Shown here piece after piece: positions 1-8,681 of a stretch of 64,000 nt of DNA. Each line of letters begins with the position of its first letter. Within the stretch, counting starts at the first letter, position 1. The notes under the pieces are model-generated. The model saw only the letters and a program-made list of their open reading frames with translations. It was not told the origin of the DNA and searched no databases. The translations under genes and the position numbers were made by a program. The DNA is from Pseudomonas sp. (GTDB lineage: Bacteria > Pseudomonadota > Gammaproteobacteria > Pseudomonadales > Pseudomonadaceae): positions 1 through 64,000 of the forward strand of contig NZ_JAUXMX010000004.1 of NCBI RefSeq assembly GCF_030683065.1. The letters are read 5' to 3'.

Positions 1-1
1 G

Positions 2-256
2 TTCGCCTTCGCCGACGTGACCATGGGCCTGCTGGCCATCGCCAACCTGATCGCCCTGGCCCTGCTGTTCAAGGTCGGCCTGCGTCTGATGCGCGACTAC
101 GACAAGCAGATCAAGGCAGGTGTAGAGGTGCCGGTCTTCGACCCGAAAGACTTCGCCGATCTGGATCTCGATCCAAAGGCCTGGCCTGCCCAGCAGTCGG
201 CACCCGCGCCGCACACCCTGAATTCCGACATCGGCCACAGCGTGCACCAGCGTTGA
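2..256 (+). CDS. Alanine/glycine:cation symporter family protein, C-terminal end (partial)
   Basis: The frame is open from the left edge, so only the last 84 codons are present. It encodes the end of a membrane helix (ADVTMGLLAIANLIALALLF) followed by a cytoplasmic tail containing a DYDKQIKAG and an FDPKDF-type segment. This is the usual C-terminus of AGCS-family Na+:alanine/glycine symporters in Pseudomonas. The family imports small neutral amino acids with sodium across the inner membrane. A rho-independent terminator follows directly. The start and catalytic core lie outside the window, so family membership rests on the tail alone. Confidence 0.75.
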   Translation, partial: FAFADVTMGLLAIANLIALALLFKVGLRLMRDYDKQIKAGVEVPVFDPKDFADLDLDPKAWPAQQSAPAPHTLNSDIGHSVHQR

Positions 257-271
257 ACCGCTAACAACGTG

Positions 272-303
272 ATAAACAGGGGGCCATGGCCCCCTGTTTT
301 TTA
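272..303 (+). terminator. Rho-independent terminator after the symporter gene
   Basis: A GC-rich hairpin centred on GGGGCCATGGCCCC, flanked by AACAG/CTGTT, runs straight into a T tract (TTTTTT). It lies about 20 bases after the symporter stop codon. Confidence 0.85.
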
Positions 304-389
304 TCTGAGCGCCAGTGATCATGCTCCCGCTTACAGCGGCGGCTGCACGGCGGTACTCGATATGTTCACAACCTCTGAGGAGAGCCGTC

Positions 390-1376
390 ATGGCTATAAC
401 AAAACTCCTGGTGCTCTACACCGGCGGCACCATTGGTATGCAAATGAGCGCGGATGGTCTGGCGCCCGCCGCAGGCTTCGAGGCGCGACTACGTGCCCAG
501 CAAGCGCAAGAGCAACAACAGCTGCCAACATGGCTGTTCCGCGAACTGCTGCCGCCGATCGACAGCGCCAACATGAGCCAGGCCAACTGGCTGGCGATGG
601 TCGCGGCGATTCGCGCCGGCATCGAGCAGGACGGCTGCGACGCGGTGCTGGTGCTGCACGGCACCGACACCCTGGCCTACAGCGCCGCGGCGCTGAGCTT
701 CCTGCTGCTCGGCCTGGCGGTGCCAGTACTGCTGACCGGTTCGATGCAGCCGGCCGGCGTGCCCGGTAGCGATGCCTGGGCCAACCTGTTCGGCGCCATG
801 CAGGCGCTGCAGCAGGGTGTTGCGCCCGGCGTACAGCTGTACTTCAACGGCTCGCTGATGCATGGCGCGCGGGTCAGCAAGCTGGCCAGCGCCACTTTCG
901 GTGCCTTCGCCGAGCTGCCGCGCCAGCGCCAGAGCCTTCGCGCCGAGCGTATTCCCGCCAGTCTCGATTACCGCCAACCGCGCCAGCCGGTGAACCTCGC
1001 CGTGTTGCCGTTCTTCCCCGGCATCCAGGCGGCGCAGGTCAGCGCCCTGCTCGACAGCGGCGTACGCGGGCTGCTGCTGGAGTGCTACGGCAGCGGCACC
1101 GGACCATCGGATGACGCCGCGCTAATGGCCACGCTGAGGACAGCCCATGAGCGCGGCGTGGTGCTGGCGGCGATCAGCCAGTGCGCCCATGGTCATGTCG
1201 AGTTCGGCGTCTATGCGGCGGGCAGCAAGCTGGCCAGCGCCGGTTTGGTCTCGGCCGGTGGCATGACCCGCGAGGCCGCACTTGGCAAGCTGTTCGCCCT
1301 GCTCGGCGCCGGCCTGAGCCAGGCCGAGGTGGAGCACTGGTTTGCCCTGGACTTGTGTGGCGAGCGCGCCGACTAG
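390..1376 (+). CDS. ansA: Type I (cytosolic-type) L-asparaginase
   Basis: Hydrolyses L-asparagine to aspartate and ammonia. The protein has 328 residues, normal for the family. The first catalytic threonine is in TGGTIG (residues 11-16). The second Thr-Asp pair is in HGTDT (residues 90-94), followed by LAYSA. No signal peptide is seen, which fits a cytoplasmic type I enzyme. The ATG at 390 is chosen because a GAGGAGAG ribosome site lies 6-13 bases upstream and the conserved strand MAITKLLVLYTGG begins there; the open frame continues further upstream without conserved sequence. It lies tail to tail with hemF, with only 5 bases between the stop codons. In P. aeruginosa aroE follows hemF at this locus, so ansA looks like a lineage-specific arrangement. 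Confidence 0.93.
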   Translation: MAITKLLVLYTGGTIGMQMSADGLAPAAGFEARLRAQQAQEQQQLPTWLFRELLPPIDSANMSQANWLAMVAAIRAGIEQDGCDAVLVLHGTDTLAYSAAALSFLLLGLAVPVLLTGSMQPAGVPGSDAWANLFGAMQALQQGVAPGVQLYFNGSLMHGARVSKLASATFGAFAELPRQRQSLRAERIPASLDYRQPRQPVNLAVLPFFPGIQAAQVSALLDSGVRGLLLECYGSGTGPSDDAALMATLRTAHERGVVLAAISQCAHGHVEFGVYAAGSKLASAGLVSAGGMTREAALGKLFALLGAGLSQAEVEHWFALDLCGERAD

Positions 1377-1381
1377 CAGGC

Positions 1382-2305
<924 letters not shown>

Positions 2306-2479
2306 TTAAGAGCAGTCAGGCCAGCTGAGGGGTTGCCCAGCCGGCGAAATCGGCGCCAAGCATAACATTTGCCCAGCCACCCTCGCAGTTGACGCCGCTC
2401 AAGCGAAACGATTGGATAGATGCCCGCGACCCGTCCTCATCGGCGGTTTGATCGCCCCCTTCGCAGCAAGGAGCCTTGT

Positions 2480-3457
2480 ATGGCCAAGCGTATTCAATTC
2501 AGCAGCCACGGCGGCCCCGACGTCCTCGAGTACCGCGACTATCAGCCCGCCGCCCCCGGGCCCCATGAGGTTCGCGTGCACAATCAGGCAATCGGCCTGA
2601 ACTTCATCGACACCTACTTTCGCAGCGGCCTGTATCCGCCACCGGCCATGCCGTCGAGTCTGGGCAACGAAGGCGCGGGTATCGTCGAAGCCGTCGGTTC
2701 GCAGGTCAGTCAATACCAGGTCGGCGACCGCGTGGCCTATGCCACCGCCCCGCTGGGTGCCTACAGCGAACTGCACGTGCTGCCGGCCAACAAGCTGGTC
2801 AAGCTGCCGGACGCGATCAGCTTCGAGCAGGCCGCCGCGGTGATGCTCAAGGGCCTGACCGTGCAGTACCTGTTGCGCCAGGTATTCGTGCTCAAGGGCG
2901 GCGAAACCATCCTGTTCCATGCCGCCGCCGGTGGCGTCGGCTCCTTCGCCTGCCAGTGGGCCAAGGCGCTGGGGGTGCAATTGATCGGCACCGTCAGCTC
3001 GGCCGAGAAAGCCGCGCGCGCCACAGAGCAGGGCGCCTGGGCGACCATCGACTACAGCCACGAAGACGTGGTCCAGCGCGTGCTGGAGTTGACCGATGGC
3101 CGCAAGTGTCCGGTGGTGTATGACGGCGTCGGCAAGGACACCTGGGAAATCTCCCTCGACTGCGTGGCCCCACGCGGCCTGCTGGTCAGCTTCGGCAACG
3201 CCTCGGGCGCGGTGACCGGGGTCAACCTGGGTATTCTCGCGCAGAAGGGCTCGCTGTTCGTCACCCGGCCGACGGTGGCCGGCTACGCCGACACGCCCGA
3301 GCGCTTGCAGATGATGGCCGACGAACTGTTCGGCATGATCGAGAGCGGCCAACTCAAGGTCGAGATCAGCAACCGCTATGCACTCAAGGACGCCGCCGCC
3401 GCGCAAGCCGCCCTGAGCGCCCGGCAGACCACCGGCTCGACCATTCTGCTGCCGTAA
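2480..3457 (+). CDS. qor: NADPH:quinone oxidoreductase (zeta-crystallin type)
   Basis: A 325-residue zinc-independent medium-chain dehydrogenase/reductase that reduces quinones with NADPH. The N-terminal GroES-like domain carries NQAIGLNFIDTYFRSGLY and LGNEGAGIVEAVG. The Rossmann half carries the nucleotide loop AAAGGVGSFACQWAKALG. The zinc-ligand cysteines and histidines of alcohol dehydrogenases are missing, as expected for Qor. The start is the ATG at 2480 preceded by AAGGAG; the open frame to 2420 is unsupported. The divergent qor-hemF order matches P. aeruginosa. Confidence 0.95.
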   Translation: MAKRIQFSSHGGPDVLEYRDYQPAAPGPHEVRVHNQAIGLNFIDTYFRSGLYPPPAMPSSLGNEGAGIVEAVGSQVSQYQVGDRVAYATAPLGAYSELHVLPANKLVKLPDAISFEQAAAVMLKGLTVQYLLRQVFVLKGGETILFHAAAGGVGSFACQWAKALGVQLIGTVSSAEKAARATEQGAWATIDYSHEDVVQRVLELTDGRKCPVVYDGVGKDTWEISLDCVAPRGLLVSFGNASGAVTGVNLGILAQKGSLFVTRPTVAGYADTPERLQMMADELFGMIESGQLKVEISNRYALKDAAAAQAALSARQTTGSTILLP

Positions 3458-3900
3458 GACGGCGCGCCCCCGCGTTAGCGTTATCCTACGGGGCGCGTGC
3501 GGCATAAAAATCGGCGGATTTACGCCTAGCATTCGATATAAACAAGCGTAAATCCGCCTATTGATGATAGATACATGCAGGCAAAGCCCTCTAGAACGGG
3601 CCTTGCAACCCTTGGCACGGCATCTGCTATAGCTCTGGTACGCCAAGCGTGTGGTTTACGCTGGCGACTAATAAGAAAGACCAGAGGTGAGCCCATGAAC
3701 TGCCGTACTTCCCCCCGCGAGCGCGTCTCGCCCAGCTTCGCTATGCCGCCTCTGACGTGCCAGGCCTCGGCCGGGCGCAGGCATTCGCCACTTTCGCCCA
3801 ACCTGATCAAACCCCAGACCTGCCCATCCGCTGCGGCGGCTGAGCATCGTCTACAGTAAAAAAACGCTGCATAAAGCCATAACAATGACGGAGATACTCC
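3458..3900. other. Intergenic region qor - TAXI binding protein (443 bases)
   Basis: No convincing gene. Short open frames here (for example 3575-3859) are proline/arginine-rich, lack family motifs and look like chance. The stretch contains a long inverted repeat (3513-3558), annotated separately, and presumably the promoter of the TRAP operon. AACAATGA at 3881-3888, just ahead of the TAXI ribosome site, is one base away from the AAnAAnAA motif recognised by Hfq/Crc. Confidence 0.5.
3513..3558. repeat. Long inverted repeat downstream of qor
   Basis: Perfect 13-base arms GGCGGATTTACGC (3513-3525) and GCGTAAATCCGCC (3546-3558) are separated by 20 bases. There is no adjacent T tract, so a simple terminator is unlikely. 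No second copy was noticed in this window. Confidence 0.75.
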
Positions 3901-4854
3901 ATGCGATTGACCAAGCGTTTCAGCCTGCTCGCTGCTGCCGCGGCCTTGACGGCCAGCACTGCCGCCTTTGCCGCACCGACCTTTATCAACATCCTCACTG
4001 GCGGCACCAGCGGGGTCTACTACCCGATCGGTGTGGGCCTGTCGCAGCTCTACAGCACCGGCATCGACGGCGCCAAGACCTCGGTGCAAGCAACCAAGGC
4101 CTCGGTGGAAAACCTCAACCTGCTGCAAAGCGGTCGCGGCGAGCTGGCCCTGGCCCTGGGTGATTCGGTCGCCGATGCCTGGAATGGCGTGGAAGACGCC
4201 GGCTTCAAGGTACCGCTGAAGAAGCTCCGTGCCATCGCCGGCACCTACCCGAACTACATCCAGATCGTTGCCAACAAGGAAGCCGGCATCAACACCCTGG
4301 CCGATCTCAAAGGCAAGCGCATCTCGGTCGGCGCGCCGAAGTCCGGCACCGAGCTGAATGCTCGCGCAATCTTCGCCGCGGCGGGTCTGAGCTACGAAGA
4401 CATGGGCAAGGTCGAGTTCCTGCCGTACGCCGAGTCGGTCGAGCTGATCAAGAACCGTCAGCTGGATGCCACCCTGCAATCCTCGGGTCTGGGCATGGCG
4501 GCGATCCGCGATCTGGCCGCCACCCTGCCGATCAACTTTGTCGCCATTCCGGCCGAGGTCACCAGCAAGATCGACAACGCGGCCTACCTGCCAGCAGTCA
4601 TTCCAGCCGGCACCTATGACGGCCAGGACAGCGACATCGCCACCGTGGCGATCAACAACATCCTGGTCAGCCATGACGGCGTGTCCGAGGAAATCGCCTA
4701 CCAGATGACCAAGCTGATGTTCGACAACCTTGAGCGCCTGGGCAACGCCCATTCCGCAGCCAAGGACATCACCCTGGAAACCGCCGCGAAGGATCTGCCG
4801 ATCCCGCTGCATCCGGGTGCGGAGCGCTTCTACAAGGAAGTCGGCGCCCTGTAA
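3901..4854 (+). CDS. TRAP transporter TAXI-family solute-binding protein
   Basis: A periplasmic receptor that captures a substrate (often a dicarboxylate or amino acid; not deducible here) and hands it to the TRAP membrane subunits. Residues 1-24 form a signal peptide (basic start, alanine-rich core, AFA cleavage site). The mature chain starts with FINILTGGTSGVYYPIG, the hallmark of TAXI proteins, followed by the QATKASVENLNLL and GKRISVGAPKSGTE motifs. Length 317 residues. The ATG at 3901 follows an ACGGAG ribosome site. The permease gene lies 261 bases downstream, with a dispersed repeat in between, so the two may be joined by a long leader or transcribed separately. Confidence 0.93.
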   Translation: MRLTKRFSLLAAAAALTASTAAFAAPTFINILTGGTSGVYYPIGVGLSQLYSTGIDGAKTSVQATKASVENLNLLQSGRGELALALGDSVADAWNGVEDAGFKVPLKKLRAIAGTYPNYIQIVANKEAGINTLADLKGKRISVGAPKSGTELNARAIFAAAGLSYEDMGKVEFLPYAESVELIKNRQLDATLQSSGLGMAAIRDLAATLPINFVAIPAEVTSKIDNAAYLPAVIPAGTYDGQDSDIATVAINNILVSHDGVSEEIAYQMTKLMFDNLERLGNAHSAAKDITLETAAKDLPIPLHPGAERFYKEVGAL

Positions 4855-4869
4855 GGCTGCCGCAGGGTT

Positions 4870-5010
4870 GGCTGGGTAGCATGGGTTGAGTACAGACGGT
4901 CGTAGGATGGGTTAGCCGCGCAGCGGCGTAACCCATCAAGCGATGTCGAAGGCGAGCGCCCATGCAGCATGGGTATCGCTTCGCTCAACCCATCCTACCC
5001 GGCTACCCAG
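4870..5010. repeat. Dispersed repeat, family A (GGATGGGTTA...AACCCATC type)
   Basis: Contains GTAGGATGGGTTA near 4902, GTAACCCATC near 4928 and an inverted CAACCCATCCTAC at 4986-4998, forming a long imperfect stem. Related copies lie at 36857-36960, 50517-50760 and, fragmentarily, 8375-8440. It sits between the TAXI and TRAP permease genes. Confidence 0.8.
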
Positions 5011-5115
5011 GCACCACTATCTGTAGAGCCGCGAATAAAACCAGCGTACGCAGTACGGCAGGTTTTGTTGGCGACTCTTGCACCCTATCGACGTTGTAAT
5101 GAGGGCATTGGCTCC

Positions 5116-7143
5116 ATGACTGAACAAAACCACGGCCTTGCGGCAGGTCCGGGCGAATGGCCGAAAGCGCTGTTTTACGTGGCGCTGCTGTTCTCGATCT
5201 TCCAGATCACCACAGCGGCCTTTCATCCGGTGTCCAGCCAGATCCTGCGTGCGGTGCATGTCGGCTTTCTGCTGCTGGTGGTCTTTCTCAGCATCCCGCT
5301 GGTTGGCAAAAACAAGCCTTGGCAACCCCTGGCCTGGGTGCTGGGCCTGGTCGGCATGGGCACGGCAGCCTACCAATGGGTGTTCGAGGCAGACCTGATT
5401 CAGCGCTCGGGCGACCTGACCAGTGCCGACATGGTGGTCGGCCTGGTGCTGACGGTGCTGGTGTTCGAAGCCGCACGGCGGGTGATGGGCATCGCCCTGC
5501 CGCTGATCTGTGGGCTGTTCCTGGCCTATGGCCTGCTCGGCCAATACCTGCCCGGTGACCTGGCGCATCGCGGTTATGACCTGGATCAGGTCGTCAACCA
5601 ACTGGCCTTTGGCACTGAAGGTTTCTACGGCACCCCGACCTATGTGTCGGCCACCTATATCTTCCTGTTCATCCTGTTCGGCTCGTTCCTTGAGCAGGCA
5701 GGCATGATCAAACTGTTCACCGACTTTGCCATGGGCCTGTTCGGCCACAAGCTCGGTGGCCCGGCCAAGGTCTCGGTGGTGTCTTCGGCGTTGATGGGCA
5801 CCATCACCGGCTCGGGCGTGGCCAACGTGGTCACCACCGGCCAGTTCACTATTCCGCTGATGAAGCGTTTCGGCTACAAGTCGGCATTTGCCGGCGGCGT
5901 CGAGGCGACGTCCTCCATGGGCAGTCAGATCATGCCGCCAATCATGGGCGCCGTGGCATTCATCATGGCCGAAACCATCAATGTGCCCTTCATCGAGGTG
6001 GCCAAGGCCGCCCTGATTCCGGCACTGCTGTACTTCGGCTCGGTGTTCTGGATGGTCCATCTGGAAGCCAAACGCTCCAACCTTAAAGGCTTGCCGAAAG
6101 ACCAGTGCCCCAACCCCTGGGCGGCGGTGAAAGAGCGCTGGTACCTGCTGATCCCGCTGTTCATCCTCATCTACCTGCTGTTCTCCGGGCGCACGCCGCT
6201 GTTCTCCGGGATGGTCGGCCTGGCCCTGACGGCCATTGTCATTCTCGGTTCGGCGATCATCCTGCGGGTGTCTTCCTTTGCCTTGCGCATGGCCTTCTGG
6301 ATCGCCCTCGGCCTGCTCTGTGCTGGCTTCTTCCAGCTCGGTATCGGCGTGGTGTTCGGCGTGGTCGGACTGCTGGTAGCGATCTGCTGGTTTATCAAGG
6401 GCGGTCGCGACACCCTGGTGATCTGCCTGCATGCGCTGGTCGAAGGCGCACGCCACGCAGTACCTGTAGGCATTGCCTGCGCCCTGGTCGGGGTGATCAT
6501 CGGCGTGGTGTCACTGACCGGGGTGGCGTCGACCTTCGCCGGTTACATTCTCGCTATCGGCCAGGACAACCTGTTCCTTTCGCTGATCCTCACCATGCTC
6601 ACCTGCCTGGTACTGGGCATGGGCATTCCGACCATTCCCAACTACATCATCACCAGTTCGATTGCTGCGCCCGCGCTGCTGGAACTGGGCGTGCCGCTGA
6701 TCGTCTCGCACATGTTCGTGTTCTATTTCGGCATCATGGCCGACCTCACCCCGCCGGTGGCGCTGGCCTGTTTCGCGGCGGCGCCAATCGCCAAGGAAAC
6801 CGGGTTGAAGATCAGCCTGTGGGCAATACGTATCGCCATCGCCGGTTTCATCGTCCCCTTCATGGCCGTGTATGAACCGGCGCTGATGCTGCAGGGCGAT
6901 AGTCTGCTGGCCACCCTATACGTCGTGTTCAAGGCGGCGGTAGCGATCGGTATCTGGGGCGCAATTTTCACCGGCTTCCTGCACTGCAAGATGGCCTGGT
7001 GGGAGCGGGCACTCGGCTTCGCGGCGGGTGCCAGCCTGATTCTGGCCACGCCGATGAGCGACGAGATCGGCTTCGCCCTGGCGGCGCTGTTCATCGCTCA
7101 GCACTTCTGGCGTGCCCGGCGTGCCCAGGCGACGCTGGCGTGA
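5116..7143 (+). CDS. TRAP transporter fused permease (DctQ-DctM, 4TM/12TM type)
   Basis: The inner-membrane part of the TAXI-TRAP system, fusing the small DctQ and large DctM subunits in one 675-residue chain. DctM hallmarks are clear: PAKVSVVSSALMGTITGSG, the helix with TSSMGSQIMPPIMGAVAF, and near the C-terminus a second repeat unit GMGIPTIPNYIITSS and FYFGIMADLTPPVALA. Multiple hydrophobic helices run through the whole protein. The ATG at 5116 is chosen because a GAGGG ribosome site precedes it and hydrophobic sequence begins soon after. The longer frame from 4969 runs through the dispersed repeat and is unlikely. The stop overlaps the next gene by four bases. Confidence 0.93.
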   Translation: MTEQNHGLAAGPGEWPKALFYVALLFSIFQITTAAFHPVSSQILRAVHVGFLLLVVFLSIPLVGKNKPWQPLAWVLGLVGMGTAAYQWVFEADLIQRSGDLTSADMVVGLVLTVLVFEAARRVMGIALPLICGLFLAYGLLGQYLPGDLAHRGYDLDQVVNQLAFGTEGFYGTPTYVSATYIFLFILFGSFLEQAGMIKLFTDFAMGLFGHKLGGPAKVSVVSSALMGTITGSGVANVVTTGQFTIPLMKRFGYKSAFAGGVEATSSMGSQIMPPIMGAVAFIMAETINVPFIEVAKAALIPALLYFGSVFWMVHLEAKRSNLKGLPKDQCPNPWAAVKERWYLLIPLFILIYLLFSGRTPLFSGMVGLALTAIVILGSAIILRVSSFALRMAFWIALGLLCAGFFQLGIGVVFGVVGLLVAICWFIKGGRDTLVICLHALVEGARHAVPVGIACALVGVIIGVVSLTGVASTFAGYILAIGQDNLFLSLILTMLTCLVLGMGIPTIPNYIITSSIAAPALLELGVPLIVSHMFVFYFGIMADLTPPVALACFAAAPIAKETGLKISLWAIRIAIAGFIVPFMAVYEPALMLQGDSLLATLYVVFKAAVAIGIWGAIFTGFLHCKMAWWERALGFAAGASLILATPMSDEIGFALAALFIAQHFWRARRAQATLA

Positions 7144-7565
7144 TCGGATTGTGCATGGGCCTGGCGGGCGTGGTGTGGGCTGAGCTGCCCGTACCAGCCT
7201 TCACCCTGGCCTGGCAGCACACCATTGAGAAAGTACGCTGGGAAGAGGATTACCGCGTTACGCCAGAGGGCTTGTTGCTCGGCGAGGCGCGGGTCAAAGG
7301 GTCTGGTGCCGGCATGGAAATTCCTGCCGACGCCGAACTGCGTGAGGGCAGCTGGCATTACCAACGCCAGCTAGCGCCCCTGCAACCGCTGCGCCTGGGG
7401 CGAACCCCCGAGGCAGGGGATTACCAACTGTGTTTCAACCAGCGTTGTCGCTCGATGAGCGACTGGCTCGGCCCGCCACAAGCGACCGAGCCGGCGTTGG
7501 AACTCTGGAGCTGTGAGCTGAGCCCCCCTGGATCCTCCGTGGATCCAGGCCAGGACAACGGTTAA
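7140..7565 (+). CDS. DUF1850 family protein of the TRAP operon
   Basis: A small exported or membrane-anchored protein of 141 residues. It starts at a GTG that overlaps the permease stop (GTGA), implying translational coupling. A short hydrophobic segment (GLCMGLAGVVWA) acts as a signal or anchor. The next part, FTLAWQHTIEKVRWEEDYRV and GAGMEIPADA, is typical of DUF1850, a family commonly encoded beside TAXI-TRAP permeases. The ending (CFNQRCRSMSDWL) holds two cysteines. Its role is unknown; genomic association suggests an accessory to TAXI-TRAP transport. A terminator follows at 7612. Confidence 0.85.
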   Translation: MIGLCMGLAGVVWAELPVPAFTLAWQHTIEKVRWEEDYRVTPEGLLLGEARVKGSGAGMEIPADAELREGSWHYQRQLAPLQPLRLGRTPEAGDYQLCFNQRCRSMSDWLGPPQATEPALELWSCELSPPGSSVDPGQDNG

Positions 7566-7611
7566 GACCGCGTCCGCTCCCAAGGCCACAAGCCCTGGTC
7601 GTCGTAGAGGA

Positions 7612-7652
7612 GAACCCCCATTTGGCGCAGGCCGGTGGGGGTTTTGTTCTTT
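7612..7652 (+). terminator. Rho-independent terminator of the TRAP operon
   Basis: Arms AACCCCCA and TGGGGGTT (7613-7620 / 7636-7643) are followed by a T-rich stretch (TTTTGTTCTTT). Confidence 0.8.
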
Positions 7653-7703
7653 AAGGCTGGGCTCGGATTTATGCCGAGTCGGGTGTGCGGGGCCGCCTAG
7701 GCC

Positions 7704-7753
7704 GTGCGCACCAATATTCTGCAACCTGCGTTGGTGCGCACGGCGCACCCTAC
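7704..7753. repeat. Dispersed repeat, family B (GGTGCGCACGGCGCACCCTAC)
   Basis: A 21-base unit at 7733-7753 with a partial inverted copy (GTGCGCACC) at 7704-7712. The same unit recurs at 10364-10424 and 38394-38451. The rest of the 316-base gap 7566-7881 holds only the terminator and the acetyltransferase promoter region. Confidence 0.85.
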
Positions 7754-7881
7754 GGGGCAACCCAGTCTTGGGGCAGAGCCTTGCTTATGGCATGGGGTTG
7801 GTTATCTTGACGCCCCTCGCGTGCCAGTCCTCGCCCGCGAGCTGTGCCCCCCGTTTTTCGTGATTACAGAGCAGCAAGCCG

Positions 7882-8373
7882 ATGACCTACACCACCTATT
7901 ACCTGGACATGCAGCACCCCGAGCAGATCCGCGCCAAGCCGCTGCCAGCCGGGCTGAGCGTGGTGGAGTGCCAGCACAAGCAGTTCCAGCTCAACCGTTT
8001 TCTCTACCAACTGGTTGGCGAGCCTTGGCAGTGGACCGACAAGCTGAGCTGGAGCGATACGCAGTGGCGCGAGCTGATCGAGCAGCCCAATCACCGCACC
8101 TGGGTGGCCTATCACCAGGGTGCAATTGCCGGCTACTACGAGCTGCTGCGCGATACCGAAGGCGCAGTGGAGATTGTCTATTTCGGCCTGGCCGAGGCCT
8201 TCTTCGGTCAAGGTTTCGGCGGCCCGCTACTGACGCACGCCTTGCAATCGGCCTGGGCCTGGCCGGGCACCACCAGGGTCTGGGTGCACACCTGTAGCCT
8301 CGACCACCCCAGCGCCCTGGCCAACTACCAGGCCCGCGGTATGCAAATCTATCGCGAGGAAGCGACGCTCTAG
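7882..8373 (+). CDS. GNAT-family N-acetyltransferase
   Basis: A 163-residue protein with the GNAT fold. The middle has AIAGYYELLRDTEGAVEIVYFGLAE (strands beta4-beta5). The acetyl-CoA loop is a variant of Q/RxxGxG/A (FFGQGFGGPLLTHAL). The last strand is VHTCSLDHPSALANYQARGM, with the DHPSAL..Y...GM pattern seen in GNATs. The acceptor is unknown. It is flanked by repeats on both sides and appears to be a single-gene unit. Confidence 0.85.
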   Translation: MTYTTYYLDMQHPEQIRAKPLPAGLSVVECQHKQFQLNRFLYQLVGEPWQWTDKLSWSDTQWRELIEQPNHRTWVAYHQGAIAGYYELLRDTEGAVEIVYFGLAEAFFGQGFGGPLLTHALQSAWAWPGTTRVWVHTCSLDHPSALANYQARGMQIYREEATL

Positions 8374-8439
8374 GCTGGGTTGAGCGCATGGCAGGTCATG
8401 GGGGAATGCGTGGATGTGTGGTGCGCCGTAACCCATCGC

Positions 8440-8471
8440 GGGCCCCGAGACCTTCATCGGTCTCGGGGCCC
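8440..8471. repeat. Perfect 13-bp GC-rich hairpin after the acetyltransferase
   Basis: Arms GGGCCCCGAGACC and GGTCTCGGGGCCC enclose a 6-base loop. There is no T tract on either side, so it could be a processing or attenuator hairpin or a weak terminator. The remainder of 8374-8681 (308 bases) holds a fragment of repeat family A (8375-8440) and the leader of the BCCT gene; no gene is seen. Confidence 0.7.
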
Positions 8472-8681
8472 AATCCTGGGCCACAGCGGCGCGCGAGCAA
8501 GGCACGCATGATTTTTTGCGGATGACGTTTATGAATGACTGCGCGGCGTTTTGAGTGCGGGCTGGGCGCTGGCCTGTCTGTACCCTTCTGAGCCAGAGCG
8601 GAGTTGGCCCGGTTATCTGTCAGTGGGCGTATCCGCCGTTTGCCCACCAGGGCATGTCAAGCGAAGCAAGGAGTACTGCGA

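Noticed and set aside
2399..3646. Long minus-strand frames opposite qor, the TAXI gene and the TRAP permease (for example 3526-4812 and 5017-6456)
   Set aside because: GC-rich antisense shadows; composition (many Gln, His, Arg, Gly) and lack of motifs contrast with the clear proteins on the plus strand.
3575..3859. 94-codon plus-strand frame between qor and the TAXI gene
   Set aside because: Arg/Pro/Ser-rich composition, no domain and an in-frame start without support; considered chance.
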